This document shows, piece after piece, positions 25,098 through 33,610 of a DNA stretch of 55,732 nt. Made by a program: the position numbers and the translations under genes. The stretch lies in NCBI GenBank assembly GCA_947463515.1, contig CANHRI010000011.1, positions 1 through 55,732 on the forward strand, given 5' to 3'. The first letter of the stretch is position 1; each line of letters begins with the position of its first letter. The DNA comes from Flavobacteriaceae bacterium (lineage in GTDB: Bacteria > Bacteroidota > Bacteroidia > Flavobacteriales > Flavobacteriaceae). The notes under the pieces were generated by a model. It worked only from the letters and a program-made list of their open reading frames with translations, made no database searches and was not told where the DNA came from.

Positions 25098-25667
25098 TTA
25101 CTTCCTCGGAATCCATGGGGTTTCCGTGGCGTTTAAGTCTTGGGTCAACTTCCGTGCCAAGACGAAAAGGAAGTCAGAAAGTCGGTTCAGGTAGGTAATC
25201 ACCAACGGATCTGTGGGTTCGATGTCATTCAAATGCACCGCCAAACGCTCAGCTCTTCGGCATACGCAGCGGGCAATATGACAATATGACACGGTAGGAT
25301 GGCCTCCTGGCAAAACAAAGTGGGTCATCGGTGGCAGTTCGGCATCCATTTTATCCATTTCGGTTTCCAAATAGGTAACATCCGCTTCGGTAATCCCGAG
25401 GTTTTGCAATCGTTTTTCGCCATTTTTCAATACGGTTTTCTCGGGGGGTGTGGCCAAAATAGCACCCACCGTAAACAACCGGTCTTGCACTTCGACCAAT
25501 ATCGCTTGGTACAACGGGTTGATGGCTTGGTCGCGCAACAAACCGATGTAGCTATTGAGTTCGTCTACCGTGCCGTAGCTTTCGATGCGAATGTGGTGTT
25601 TGGGCACGCGATCGCCACCAAAGAGGGATGTGGTTCCGGCGTCACCGGTTTTAGTATATACTTTCAT
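25098..25667 (-). CDS. Cob(I)alamin adenosyltransferase, PduO type
   Basis: The enzyme transfers the adenosyl group of ATP to cob(I)alamin, making coenzyme B12. The 189-residue product has the family signatures KTGDAGTTSLFGGDRV at the N-terminus, YGTVDELNSYIG, and the C-terminal RRAERLAVHL. It is a complete single-domain PduO. In this organism a likely consumer is methylmalonyl-CoA mutase, which would act after the acyl-CoA carboxylase encoded at the end of the window; this is inference. I saw no cobalamin riboswitch upstream, where only a 20-bp leader separates the promoter from the start. Confidence 0.94.
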   Translation of the reverse strand: MKVYTKTGDAGTTSLFGGDRVPKHHIRIESYGTVDELNSYIGLLRDQAINPLYQAILVEVQDRLFTVGAILATPPEKTVLKNGEKRLQNLGITEADVTYLETEMDKMDAELPPMTHFVLPGGHPTVSYCHIARCVCRRAERLAVHLNDIEPTDPLVITYLNRLSDFLFVLARKLTQDLNATETPWIPRK

Positions 25668-25686
25668 AGGGTATGCTCTAGGATGT

Positions 25687-25694
25687 CAAAAATA
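25687..25694 (-). promoter_or_regulatory. -7 promoter element TATTTTTG for the adenosyltransferase
   Basis: Exact TAnnTTTG on the minus strand, 20 bp before the ATG. Confidence 0.65.
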
Positions 25695-25718
25695 GAAAAA
25701 CCGTTTGGATAATAACGC

Positions 25719-25749
25719 AGAAAGCAGCCTTTTTAGACTGCTTTCTTTG
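25719..25749 (-). terminator. Rho-independent terminator after the M16 peptidase
   Basis: Stem AGAAAGCAG (25719-25727) / CTGCTTTCT (25738-25746), 17 bp past the stop codon of the M16 peptidase gene. Confidence 0.75.
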
Positions 25750-25765
25750 AATTATAGGAGAACGA

Positions 25766-28696
25766 TTAGTATCCAAAAAGTTCTTCCAAGCTCAGTTTTT
25801 TGAATTGTCCGAGTTTGGAAAGGGTTTCGGGACTCAAGCGTTTTTCTGAACCTAAAATCACATAGGTAAAGGGTTTGTGGGCCAAATGCGAATCGTGGTA
25901 GGCTTTGATGTCCTTCATGGTGATTTGATCTACTTGGTTATACACTTGTTGGCGCAGGTCTTGCGAAACGCCCAATTCTTTGGCATTCAAATAGGTGTAC
26001 AAAATGCCGTCTTGGGTGATGCGCTCGGTTTGAATGTCTTTTTTGATTTGCGTTTTTGCCAATTCCAAATTATCGCTCAATTCGGGCATCGTCGTTAGCA
26101 AGGCATTCATGGCCACCACGGCTTCTTCAAACTTATCCGCCTGACTGCCCACGTAGGCCAACATTTGGTACTGATCCTCCGCTTTTTGAGGTTCGACAGT
26201 ATACCCATAGGTACTGTAAGCCAGCGCTTTACTCTCACGAATGGTTTGGAATACGAGCGAACTCATACCTCCTCCAAAATAGTTGTTGAACGCCGCAATG
26301 ATGGTTTTTTGATTCGGATCAAAACGCTCCAAATTGCGTACCCAACGGGTTTCGGCTTGCACCATGTCGTAATCGGTAAACAAGACTTGGTTGCTGTTTT
26401 GTTCGGTTCGAACGAAGGTTTTTGCTGGTGCAGGCGTGAGGGTAGTCGCCGGAACAGGATGTAATTTTTTGAGTGATGCCGTCAATGCGTTCAACGGTTG
26501 AGGTCCGTAGTACAAAATGGTTTGCCCGCATTGGGTAACATTTTTGATTTTGTCTATAAGCTGTTGTGCCGTGAGCGCTTCCAACGTTGCATTGCTGTAA
26601 GTATTGTTGAATTTGTTGTTGGTCCCATAGGTTGCATAGCTCGTTAACGCTTGTAGAATGGCCCCTTTGTTGGCTTTGGCATCTTTACGCGATTTGGCAA
26701 TTCGGGCTTTCATCGCTTGCAAAGCGGTTTCGTTGGGCTGCATATTGGCCATTACATCTTCATACAATTTGACTGCAGCTTCAAAGTTTTCTTGCAATCC
26801 TTCAATGGTTACGGTAGTGTAATTTTCACCTGTGGAAACGTTAAAACTACAGGCGATTTTATAAAACGCTTTGGTGATTTGTTCTGCGGTTTGCGTGTTA
26901 GTCCCAAGGAATTGAACGTATTGTGCTGCCAGTCCCAAGGTATTGTCGTTAAGGGTACCGATGTTGTAACGGTAACGTAAACGGAACAATGAATTGTCTT
27001 TATTGGGCACAAACAACACTTCGGCATTACCTACTTTGGCTTTTTGAATGTCTTTATCAAAATTCAAAAATACAGGGGTAGCTGGGGTAGCGGGCATGTC
27101 GTTCACCATTTTCACAAAAGCCGATTGCTTGTCGGGGTTGGTGGCCACGGGAGTGATTTGTGGTTTTTCAATTTTCGACGATTGTGGTGCATCGCCTTTA
27201 CGTTTGAAAACGCATACATAATTGTTGCCTAAGTATTTGTTGGCAAAAGCAATAAGGTCGGCTTTCTTGATTTTCGAAAGATTGTTTACATAGGCTACTT
27301 GATCTTTCCAATCCAATTCTGAGGTGAAGGCATCCATCAATGCACTCGCGCGGTCACCATAATTCTCGGATTCATTGATTTTACTCTTCTTGATATTGTT
27401 GATGATGGAAACAATCAATTCTTCATCAAAATTTCCTTTTTTCAAGTTTTCAATTTCACCCAACACCAAGGCTTTCACCTCTTCTAGCGATTGACCGCTT
27501 GTAGGAGAAGCCGAGAAGTATAAAACCCCATGATCGATGAGTGCATAGGTAAACGCATTGGCACGCAACAATTTTTGCTTTTTCACCAAATTCAAATCCA
27601 ATAATCCCGCACGACCATTGGTCAACACTTGTCCCACCAAATCTGCCAACAAAGCATCTTTATCTTTATTTCCAGGTAAGCGGAAACCAATCGTCAAACT
27701 CTCTGCGTCGGGCCCTACGATTTCTTTTTCAACCGGAGCGGCAATCGGATCTTCTGGAGCGAAGGTGTATTTTTTTATCGGTTTGGATTGCATATAGCCA
27801 AACATGCGGTCGATAGTAGCGATTACCGTATCGGGATTAAAATCGCCCGAAAGGATAATTCCCATATTATTCGGGACATAATAGGTGTTAAAATACTTGC
27901 GAATTTCAACCAACGAAGGATTTTTCAAGTGTTCTACCGTTCCAATGGTAGTTTGCAATCCGTAATTATGTTTTTGAAATAAGGTAGCAAATAAGGTTTC
28001 AAATACCTTGCGGCCATCGTTGTCTAGCGAGCGGTTTTTCTCCTCATAAACGGCTTCCAATTCGGTATGGAAAATGCGCAAAATCGGATTGCGAAAACGT
28101 TCGGCTTGCACGGTAAGGTATTTGTCGATAGCACTGGCGGGCACATCGTCGGTATAAACGGTTTGTTCAAAGGAAGTGAAAGCATTGGTTCCTTGCGCCC
28201 CCATAGCAGTCATCATTTTGTCGTATTCGTTGGCTATGGCATAGGTACTGGCAACGCCTGAAATCGAGTCGATTTTTCGGTAAATGATTTTGCGTTGAGC
28301 TTCGTCTTTTGTGGTGTTGTATTGTTCGTAGAGCGCATCAATTTTGTCGAGTTCCACTTTTTCTTTGGCCCAATCCAAACTACCGTATTTGTCCGTGCCT
28401 TTAAATAACATGTGTTCCAAGTAGTGCGCGAGTCCTGTATTGGTTGCTGGGTCGGTTTTGCTTCCGGCTTTCACCGCAACGTAGGCTTGAATGCGTGGGT
28501 CTTTGGGCGTTGGACTCAAAATAACGGTCAACCCATTTTTTAAGGTATAAAACCGCGCTTTCATCGGGTCATTGTTGACATACTTGTAGCGATAGCCAGC
28601 AGCTTCGGCCTCTTTCCATTGGTGGTCGGTTTGTTGTGCTTGGGTTTGGTAAACCGCGGAGACCACAAAGAATAAAAAAAACATTGATTTTTTCAT
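25766..28696 (-). CDS. Secreted M16 family zinc peptidase (pitrilysin/insulinase-like)
   Basis: The 976-residue product has a signal peptide (residues 1-20, ending TQA-Q) and four M16-type half domains. The active site HYLEH (His91, Glu94, His95) lies in the first, with a downstream Glu in ELEAVYEEKNR as the third zinc ligand. The second M16 unit (from about residue 520) lacks HxxEH, as expected for the inactive half of the clam shell. It should degrade peptides in the periplasm or outside. The start at 28696 gives the signal peptide; an open frame 20 codons upstream would overlap the ABC gene. It lies 40 bp after the LolD-like gene, with a terminator between. Confidence 0.93.
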   Translation of the reverse strand: MKKSMFFLFFVVSAVYQTQAQQTDHQWKEAEAAGYRYKYVNNDPMKARFYTLKNGLTVILSPTPKDPRIQAYVAVKAGSKTDPATNTGLAHYLEHMLFKGTDKYGSLDWAKEKVELDKIDALYEQYNTTKDEAQRKIIYRKIDSISGVASTYAIANEYDKMMTAMGAQGTNAFTSFEQTVYTDDVPASAIDKYLTVQAERFRNPILRIFHTELEAVYEEKNRSLDNDGRKVFETLFATLFQKHNYGLQTTIGTVEHLKNPSLVEIRKYFNTYYVPNNMGIILSGDFNPDTVIATIDRMFGYMQSKPIKKYTFAPEDPIAAPVEKEIVGPDAESLTIGFRLPGNKDKDALLADLVGQVLTNGRAGLLDLNLVKKQKLLRANAFTYALIDHGVLYFSASPTSGQSLEEVKALVLGEIENLKKGNFDEELIVSIINNIKKSKINESENYGDRASALMDAFTSELDWKDQVAYVNNLSKIKKADLIAFANKYLGNNYVCVFKRKGDAPQSSKIEKPQITPVATNPDKQSAFVKMVNDMPATPATPVFLNFDKDIQKAKVGNAEVLFVPNKDNSLFRLRYRYNIGTLNDNTLGLAAQYVQFLGTNTQTAEQITKAFYKIACSFNVSTGENYTTVTIEGLQENFEAAVKLYEDVMANMQPNETALQAMKARIAKSRKDAKANKGAILQALTSYATYGTNNKFNNTYSNATLEALTAQQLIDKIKNVTQCGQTILYYGPQPLNALTASLKKLHPVPATTLTPAPAKTFVRTEQNSNQVLFTDYDMVQAETRWVRNLERFDPNQKTIIAAFNNYFGGGMSSLVFQTIRESKALAYSTYGYTVEPQKAEDQYQMLAYVGSQADKFEEAVVAMNALLTTMPELSDNLELAKTQIKKDIQTERITQDGILYTYLNAKELGVSQDLRQQVYNQVDQITMKDIKAYHDSHLAHKPFTYVILGSEKRLSPETLSKLGQFKKLSLEELFGY

Positions 28697-28723
28697 GGAT
28701 GTAAATTTGATGCGTAAAGGTAT

Positions 28724-28748
28724 AAAAAAACCCAACTTATCGGTTGGG
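28724..28748 (-). terminator. Terminator overlapping the stop codon of the LolD-like gene
   Basis: Stem CCCAAC (28731-28736) / GTTGGG (28743-28748), with seven T on the minus strand (A run at 28724-28730). The stop codon of the ABC gene (28737-28739) is in the loop, so the hairpin uses coding sequence. Confidence 0.8.
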
Positions 28749-29426
28749 AGTATCACTTTCGATGATGCCGTCTCTTAAACGGATAATGCGGTGCGCATAT
28801 TGTGCAATGTCTTCTTCATGGGTGACTAAAATGACGGTATTCCCAAGGGCATGAATATCATCAAATAATTTCATGATTTCTTCAGAGGTTTTACTATCCA
28901 AGTTTCCGGTGGGTTCATCGGCCAAAATAATGGAGGGTTTGTTGACTAGAGCGCGTGCTACAGCTACCCGTTGGCGTTGTCCTCCCGAGAGTTGGTTGGG
29001 CTGGTGGTCCATTCGATCGGCGAGTCCCACTTGCGTCAAAACTTCTTTGGCACGCGCATGGCGGTCCGTTTTATTGTATCCAGCATAAACCATGGGTAAC
29101 GCTACATTATCAAGCGCGGTGGTTCGCGGTAAAAGGTTGAATGTTTGAAAGACAAAACCGATTTCTTTGTTGCGTACTTCTGCCAAATCGTCGTCGTGCA
29201 TTTGCGAAACATCTTTCCCGTTGAGGATATAGGCGCCCGAAGTAGGGGTGTCCAAACAACCCAAGATATTCATCAAAGTCGATTTTCCCGAACCCGACGG
29301 CCCCATCAAGGCGACGTATTCTCCTTTATTTATTTGGAGATCAATGCCTTTGAGGACATTGATGGTTTCACTTCCTAATTGGAAATCGCGTTTGATTTCG
29401 GTGATGTTGATGAGTGATTCAGCCAT
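28737..29426 (-). CDS. ABC transporter ATP-binding protein, LolD/MacB type
   Basis: The 229-residue ATPase has Walker [10 protein letters not shown], signature [15 protein letters not shown], Walker [13 protein letters not shown] and H-loop VTHEE. Members power lipoprotein release (LolCDE) or MacB-type efflux, both mechanotransmission systems. The permease gene is not adjacent, so which of the two it serves cannot be told. The start at 29426 ([15 protein letters not shown]) is preferred over one 6 codons upstream. Confidence 0.92.
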   Translation of the reverse strand: MAESLINITEIKRDFQLGSETINVLKGIDLQINKGEYVALMGPSGSGKSTLMNILGCLDTPTSGAYILNGKDVSQMHDDDLAEVRNKEIGFVFQTFNLLPRTTALDNVALPMVYAGYNKTDRHARAKEVLTQVGLADRMDHQPNQLSGGQRQRVAVARALVNKPSIILADEPTGNLDSKTSEEIMKLFDDIHALGNTVILVTHEEDIAQYAHRIIRLRDGIIESDTPNR

Positions 29427-29510
29427 AATTGTATAATTCAGCAAGCGGCAAAAAAGCCTTTGCCCTTATAAGTAAACTGCTTTGTGAAAATGTTACAGAA
29501 GTGAGTGAAT

Positions 29511-30296
29511 TTAAACCCGCAAGGTAAAATGTTCTTTGGCCAAGTGTTGTTCTTTGCGAAAAAAAACGAGGCCCCATTGAAACGTATCGATACTGACGGT
29601 GACGTCGGGATGGTTTTTGATGTTTTCCCAAGCTTCCTCCATACCTTTTGACCAATGAATATCGTCAAAAATCCACACGGAATCGTTGGTGGCTGTGGGT
29701 ACTAATTGTTCGAAATACGCTAAAGTGGCGGCTTTCGAATGATTGCCATCAAAATAGATGAGGTCAAAGGGGGTCGTTGTTTGAAGATTGGATAAGGCTT
29801 CCGAAAATTCGGTGGTGATGAATTCAATCGAACGCGTGGTGGGTTCCCACTTGTTGAGTTCCGATTGGGCGATGGTATGCGTGTTGCGACATCCTTCGAG
29901 GGTGGTAATCTTTGCTTTTGGATTTCCCAAATGCAAGGCTGCGGTCGCTAATCCCAACGAGGTACCAATTTCTAAAATCGATTGGGGTTGAAAATACTGT
30001 ACCAATCGGAAGAGTAATTGTGCTCTTTTGGGCGAAATTCCTGCGTTTCTTGCGATGGCGTTAATCACTCGGGTATTGGATTTGAACACGCGCGAACCCG
30101 CTCCGAAGTCGGTTACTTCTATGTTGTTGGAGTTTGCTAAAAGTTGGTTTCGGTAGCTAGCGAGGTTTTCATACGCCGGGTATATTTTTTTGTCGTAAAA
30201 ACATTGGGTCACCAAATCAAATACAAACGGCGAATGGACTCCATGTTCGTTTTTGGAGTGCCATAAGAATTGGATGTACGCAAAAATTTGGTTCAT
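29511..30296 (-). CDS. Class I SAM-dependent methyltransferase (O-methyltransferase-like)
   Basis: The 261-residue product begins MNQIFAYIQFLWHSKNEHGVHSPF. The Rossmann fold is visible: ILEIGTSLGLATAAL (motif I), ITTLEGC (acidic residue binding the ribose of SAM), FDLIYFDGNHSKAA and WIFDDIHWSKG. The HSPFV segment near residue 20 is typical of this Bacteroidota group. The substrate is not known. The frame is open upstream through the heptamer array to 30521, but the conserved N-terminus starts at 30296. Confidence 0.88.
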   Translation of the reverse strand: MNQIFAYIQFLWHSKNEHGVHSPFVFDLVTQCFYDKKIYPAYENLASYRNQLLANSNNIEVTDFGAGSRVFKSNTRVINAIARNAGISPKRAQLLFRLVQYFQPQSILEIGTSLGLATAALHLGNPKAKITTLEGCRNTHTIAQSELNKWEPTTRSIEFITTEFSEALSNLQTTTPFDLIYFDGNHSKAATLAYFEQLVPTATNDSVWIFDDIHWSKGMEEAWENIKNHPDVTVSIDTFQWGLVFFRKEQHLAKEHFTLRV

Positions 30297-30320
30297 AGGT
30301 TTTCGACTGCTTTCTTCAAT

Positions 30321-30420
30321 TACTGTACACTGATCACTGTATACTGTATACTGTATACTGCTACTGCCCACTGCTACTGTCCACTGTAAACAGCGACTGC
30401 TCACTGCGACTGCCCACTGC
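30321..30420. repeat. Heptanucleotide repeat array (CAGTATA / CAGTGGG units, minus strand)
   Basis: Read on the minus strand, units such as CAGTATA, CAGTGGG and CAGTAG- follow one another, mostly at period 7, from the stop codon of the ABC-F gene to 25 bp before the methyltransferase start. The units match those near 16.8-17.0 kb. Confidence 0.85.
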
Positions 30421-32286
30421 TCAAGACTCCATCTTCGCCGACAGTTCAAACCAGCGTTCTTCTTTTTCTTCCAACGATTTAATGATTTTTTGCAATTCCA
30501 AAGCCTTGGTTTCAATGGCATCGGGGGCTAATGTACCAGCGGTAAACTGCTGTTCGATTTGTTTTTTTTCGTATTCCAAATCTTTGATTTCGCGTTCGAT
30601 TTTCTGGAATTCTTTTTGTTCGTTGAAGGAAAGTCCTTGTTTGACCTGCTTTTCCTTCCAGTTTTTGGCCGTGTTGCCCTCATTTTTTTCCTCTTTCTCA
30701 GGGGCAGCACTGTCTTCATAGGCTCGGAAATCGGAATAATTTCCTGGAAAATCTTCAATCACCCCTTGTCCACGAAATACAAACAAGTGGTCAACAATTT
30801 TATCCATAAAATAGCGGTCGTGCGATACTACCAATAAACAGCCAGGGTAATCTAATAAGAAGTTCTCCAACACATTCAACGTGACAATATCCAGATCGTT
30901 GGTGGGTTCGTCGAGAATCAAAAAGTTCGGGTTCTGAATGAGTACGGTACATAAGTACAACCGCTTTAACTCGCCACCACTCAGTTTTTCGACAAAATCA
31001 TGTTGTTTTTTTCGATCAAACAGAAACCGTTCCAACAATCCACCGGCAGAAATGGTTCGTCCTTTGGTCAGTGGAATGTATTCGCCGTATTCTTTGATGA
31101 TATCGATGACTTTCTGCTCGGGTTTGGGGTTGATGCCGCTTTGGGTGTAATAGCCAATTTTAATGGTGTCACCAATGACTACTTTTCCGGCATCGGGTGC
31201 GAGGGTTTGCGTAATAATATTTAAAAATGTCGATTTTCCCGTTCCATTTTTACCAATAATTCCAATGCGTTCGCCCCGATTGAAGGTATAGTCAAAACCG
31301 TCGAGGATAACTTTATCATGGAATTTTTTCGATACTTTATGCAGCTCGACCACTTTGCTCCCCATGCGTTCCATGTTGATTTCCAATTCCATGACGTGTT
31401 CTTTCCTACGGGAGTGTGCTTTTTCTTTGATCACATAAAAATCGTCGATACGCGATTTGGATTTGGTAGTTCGTGCTTTGGGTTGCCGGCGCATCCAATC
31501 CAATTCTTTGACAAAAAGGTTTTTCGCTTTTTCAACTGAGGCATTTTCACTGGCGATACGCTCTTCTTTTTTCTGCAAAAAATAAGAATAATTGCCCTTG
31601 TATTGGTAGAGCTTTCCGTTGTCGAGTTCGATGATTTCATTACACACCCGTTCCAAGAAAAAACGGTCGTGCGTTACCATAAACAGGGTCATGTTTTCTT
31701 TGGCGAAATAATTTTCCAGCCATTCAATCATCTCTAGGTCCAGATGGTTGGTGGGTTCGTCCAAAATTAACAAATCGGGACGGTTGATGAGAATAATCGC
31801 GAGGGCCAATCGCTTTTTTTGTCCTCCCGACAAACTTTTCACTTTCAGTTTTAAATCATCGAGTTTGAGTTTGAACAAAATCTGCTTGTATTGCGTTTCA
31901 AAGTCCCACGCATTATGCCGTTCCATATTTTCAAAAGCTTTTTGATAGGCCTCTTCGTCTTCGGGATTTTCAAGCGCTTTTTCGTACTGTTCGATGATTT
32001 TTAGGGTGTCATTATCGCTGGCAAAAATGCTTTCTTCGATGGTTAGCTCGGGTTGCAATTGCGGTTCTTGTGCCAAAAAAGCCATTTTGATGTCCTTACG
32101 CATCACGATTTGGCCCGCATCTGGGGTGTCTTCACCGGTAATCATTTTGAGCAAGGAGGTTTTTCCGGTACCGTTTTTGGCTACAAAAGCAATTTTTTGG
32201 TCCTTATTAATTCCAAACGATAGGTTTTCAAAAAGGGTGCGCTCTCCGTAGGATTTGGCGATATTTTCAACCGATAAATAATTCAA
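30421..32286 (-). CDS. ABC-F family ATPase (Uup-like)
   Basis: A soluble 621-residue protein with two ATP-binding cassettes and no membrane domain. Cassette 1 has AKNGTGKTS and LSGGQKKRLALA with ILDEPTNHLD; cassette 2 has GKNGTGKST and LSGGELKRLYL with ILDEPTNDLD. A linker (about 240-310) with SRIDDFYVIKEKA joins them, and a C-terminal coiled coil (about 545-621, KEFQKIEREIKDLEYEKKQIEQ read in parts) resembles the DNA-binding tail of Uup. ABC-F proteins act on the ribosome or in DNA transactions. A TACTTTTG promoter is upstream and is shared back to back with the glycosyltransferase. Confidence 0.95.
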   Translation of the reverse strand: MNYLSVENIAKSYGERTLFENLSFGINKDQKIAFVAKNGTGKTSLLKMITGEDTPDAGQIVMRKDIKMAFLAQEPQLQPELTIEESIFASDNDTLKIIEQYEKALENPEDEEAYQKAFENMERHNAWDFETQYKQILFKLKLDDLKLKVKSLSGGQKKRLALAIILINRPDLLILDEPTNHLDLEMIEWLENYFAKENMTLFMVTHDRFFLERVCNEIIELDNGKLYQYKGNYSYFLQKKEERIASENASVEKAKNLFVKELDWMRRQPKARTTKSKSRIDDFYVIKEKAHSRRKEHVMELEINMERMGSKVVELHKVSKKFHDKVILDGFDYTFNRGERIGIIGKNGTGKSTFLNIITQTLAPDAGKVVIGDTIKIGYYTQSGINPKPEQKVIDIIKEYGEYIPLTKGRTISAGGLLERFLFDRKKQHDFVEKLSGGELKRLYLCTVLIQNPNFLILDEPTNDLDIVTLNVLENFLLDYPGCLLVVSHDRYFMDKIVDHLFVFRGQGVIEDFPGNYSDFRAYEDSAAPEKEEKNEGNTAKNWKEKQVKQGLSFNEQKEFQKIEREIKDLEYEKKQIEQQFTAGTLAPDAIETKALELQKIIKSLEEKEERWFELSAKMES

Positions 32287-32320
32287 AATTGAGGAAATTT
32301 TAAGTTGTCATTTCAACGAA

Positions 32321-32328
32321 CAAAAGTA
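32321..32328 (-). promoter_or_regulatory. -7 promoter element TACTTTTG for the ABC-F gene
   Basis: Exact TAnnTTTG on the minus strand, 35 bp before the ABC-F start. Confidence 0.65.
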
Positions 32329-32386
32329 ACGGATTCAGGGGCAATCACCAATTTTATTTCCACGTCAATTAATAATGGGCAATCCC

Positions 32387-32394
32387 TATCTTTG
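32387..32394 (+). promoter_or_regulatory. -7 promoter element TATCTTTG for the glycosyltransferase
   Basis: Exact TAnnTTTG ending 4 bp before the ATG at 32399. Transcription would begin at or next to the start codon, suggesting a leaderless mRNA, and it rules out the upstream in-frame ATG at 32375. Confidence 0.65.
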
Positions 32395-32398
32395 TGCC

Positions 32399-33526
32399 AT
32401 GCAACTCTCGGTCGTTATATTGAATTACAACGTTAGATACTTTTTGGAGCAATGTTTATACAGTGTTCAAAAGGCTATTGTATCGTTGGAGGCCGAGATT
32501 ATTGTGGTGGACAATGCTTCTTCCGATGACAGTTGTGCGATGGTTCGGGAGCGTTTTCCTGAGGTGAAATTAATTGCAAACAACGAGAATTACGGTTTTC
32601 CGAAGGGAAATAACCTGGGCGTTGCTGCGGCAAAAGGGGAATACATCTGTATTTTAAATCCTGATACTGTGGTGGCTGAAGATACGTTTCAATACGTTTT
32701 GGCCTTTGCACAACAACAAAACGCGTTGGGAATTGTAGGCTCCAAGCTCATCGATGGGACGGGGCACTTTTTACCCGAAAGCAAACGCGGTATTCCCACG
32801 CCATGGGTGGCTTTTACCAAGATTTTTGGGTTGTACAAAGTGTTTCCAAAATCAGTGCGATTTACACAATATTATGCTGAGCATCTGACTGAAAATCAAT
32901 CGGGAGCGGTCGATATTTTGGTCGGTGCTTTTATGGTCATGAAACGAGAGGTGTTTCTCGAATTGGGAGGCTTTGATGAAAACTGTTTTATGTATTCCGA
33001 TGATATTGATTTGAGTTATATGAGTTTGAAGTCGGGACGAACAAATTATTACTTCGCGGATACTACGGTGATCCACTACAAAGGCGAGAGTACTGTTCGC
33101 GATGGGTTGTATATGAAGCGCTTTCGGGAGGCTATGCAGTTTTTTTACCAAAAACATTTTCGTCGTTCCCTATTTTTTGACGTAATGATGTATGGGGGAA
33201 GTTTTCTTTTTTCGTTGTTCAAAAGTGCCCAACAAAAGAAACGCACCCTTCACTTTCAGGAGATAATAGTTTTTACCAAACACCAGTTGCAACTCCAAAC
33301 GGTCTCCCCAGTTACTTATTTGAGTGCATTGAGTGATTTTTCTGACCGGGATTACAAGGCTGTTCGAATCGTTTTTGACACCCGTTCGTTCTCATTTCAA
33401 GAGATTATAGCGTTTATGCAACAACACAAGGGTTCAGGCCGCAGCTTTCGCAACTATATGCCCCAATATCAGGGTTTGATAGGAAGTGATCACGCAAACG
33501 ATGTAGGTGGGGTAGAATTTTTGTGA
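32399..33526 (+). CDS. Glycosyltransferase family 2
   Basis: A 375-residue enzyme with the GT-A fold: LSVVILNYN, EIIVVDNASSDDS (nucleotide-binding Asp residues), ENYGFPKGNNLG and ILNPDTVV (DxD-like). The segment LGGFDENCFMYSDDIDLSYM carries the ED-type motif, and FQKIHFR-like repeats follow (YQKHFRRS). It probably adds a sugar such as rhamnose to a cell-surface polymer; the exact acceptor is unknown. It has no polysaccharide genes around it. Confidence 0.92.
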   Translation: MQLSVVILNYNVRYFLEQCLYSVQKAIVSLEAEIIVVDNASSDDSCAMVRERFPEVKLIANNENYGFPKGNNLGVAAAKGEYICILNPDTVVAEDTFQYVLAFAQQQNALGIVGSKLIDGTGHFLPESKRGIPTPWVAFTKIFGLYKVFPKSVRFTQYYAEHLTENQSGAVDILVGAFMVMKREVFLELGGFDENCFMYSDDIDLSYMSLKSGRTNYYFADTTVIHYKGESTVRDGLYMKRFREAMQFFYQKHFRRSLFFDVMMYGGSFLFSLFKSAQQKKRTLHFQEIIVFTKHQLQLQTVSPVTYLSALSDFSDRDYKAVRIVFDTRSFSFQEIIAFMQQHKGSGRSFRNYMPQYQGLIGSDHANDVGGVEFL

Positions 33527-33565
33527 AATTTTACACAATGAACTGAAACGACACGTAAGAATTAG

Positions 33566-33573
33566 TATTTTTG
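33566..33573 (+). promoter_or_regulatory. -7 promoter element TATTTTTG for the E2 gene
   Basis: Exact TAnnTTTG match 38 bp before the ATG. Confidence 0.65.
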
Positions 33574-33610
33574 CAATCCAAAATAGCATACACAACGATA
33601 TACTACGAAT

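Noticed and set aside
25668..25718. Cobalamin riboswitch upstream of the adenosyltransferase gene
   Set aside because: Only about 20 bp separate the promoter element from the start codon, too little for a riboswitch.
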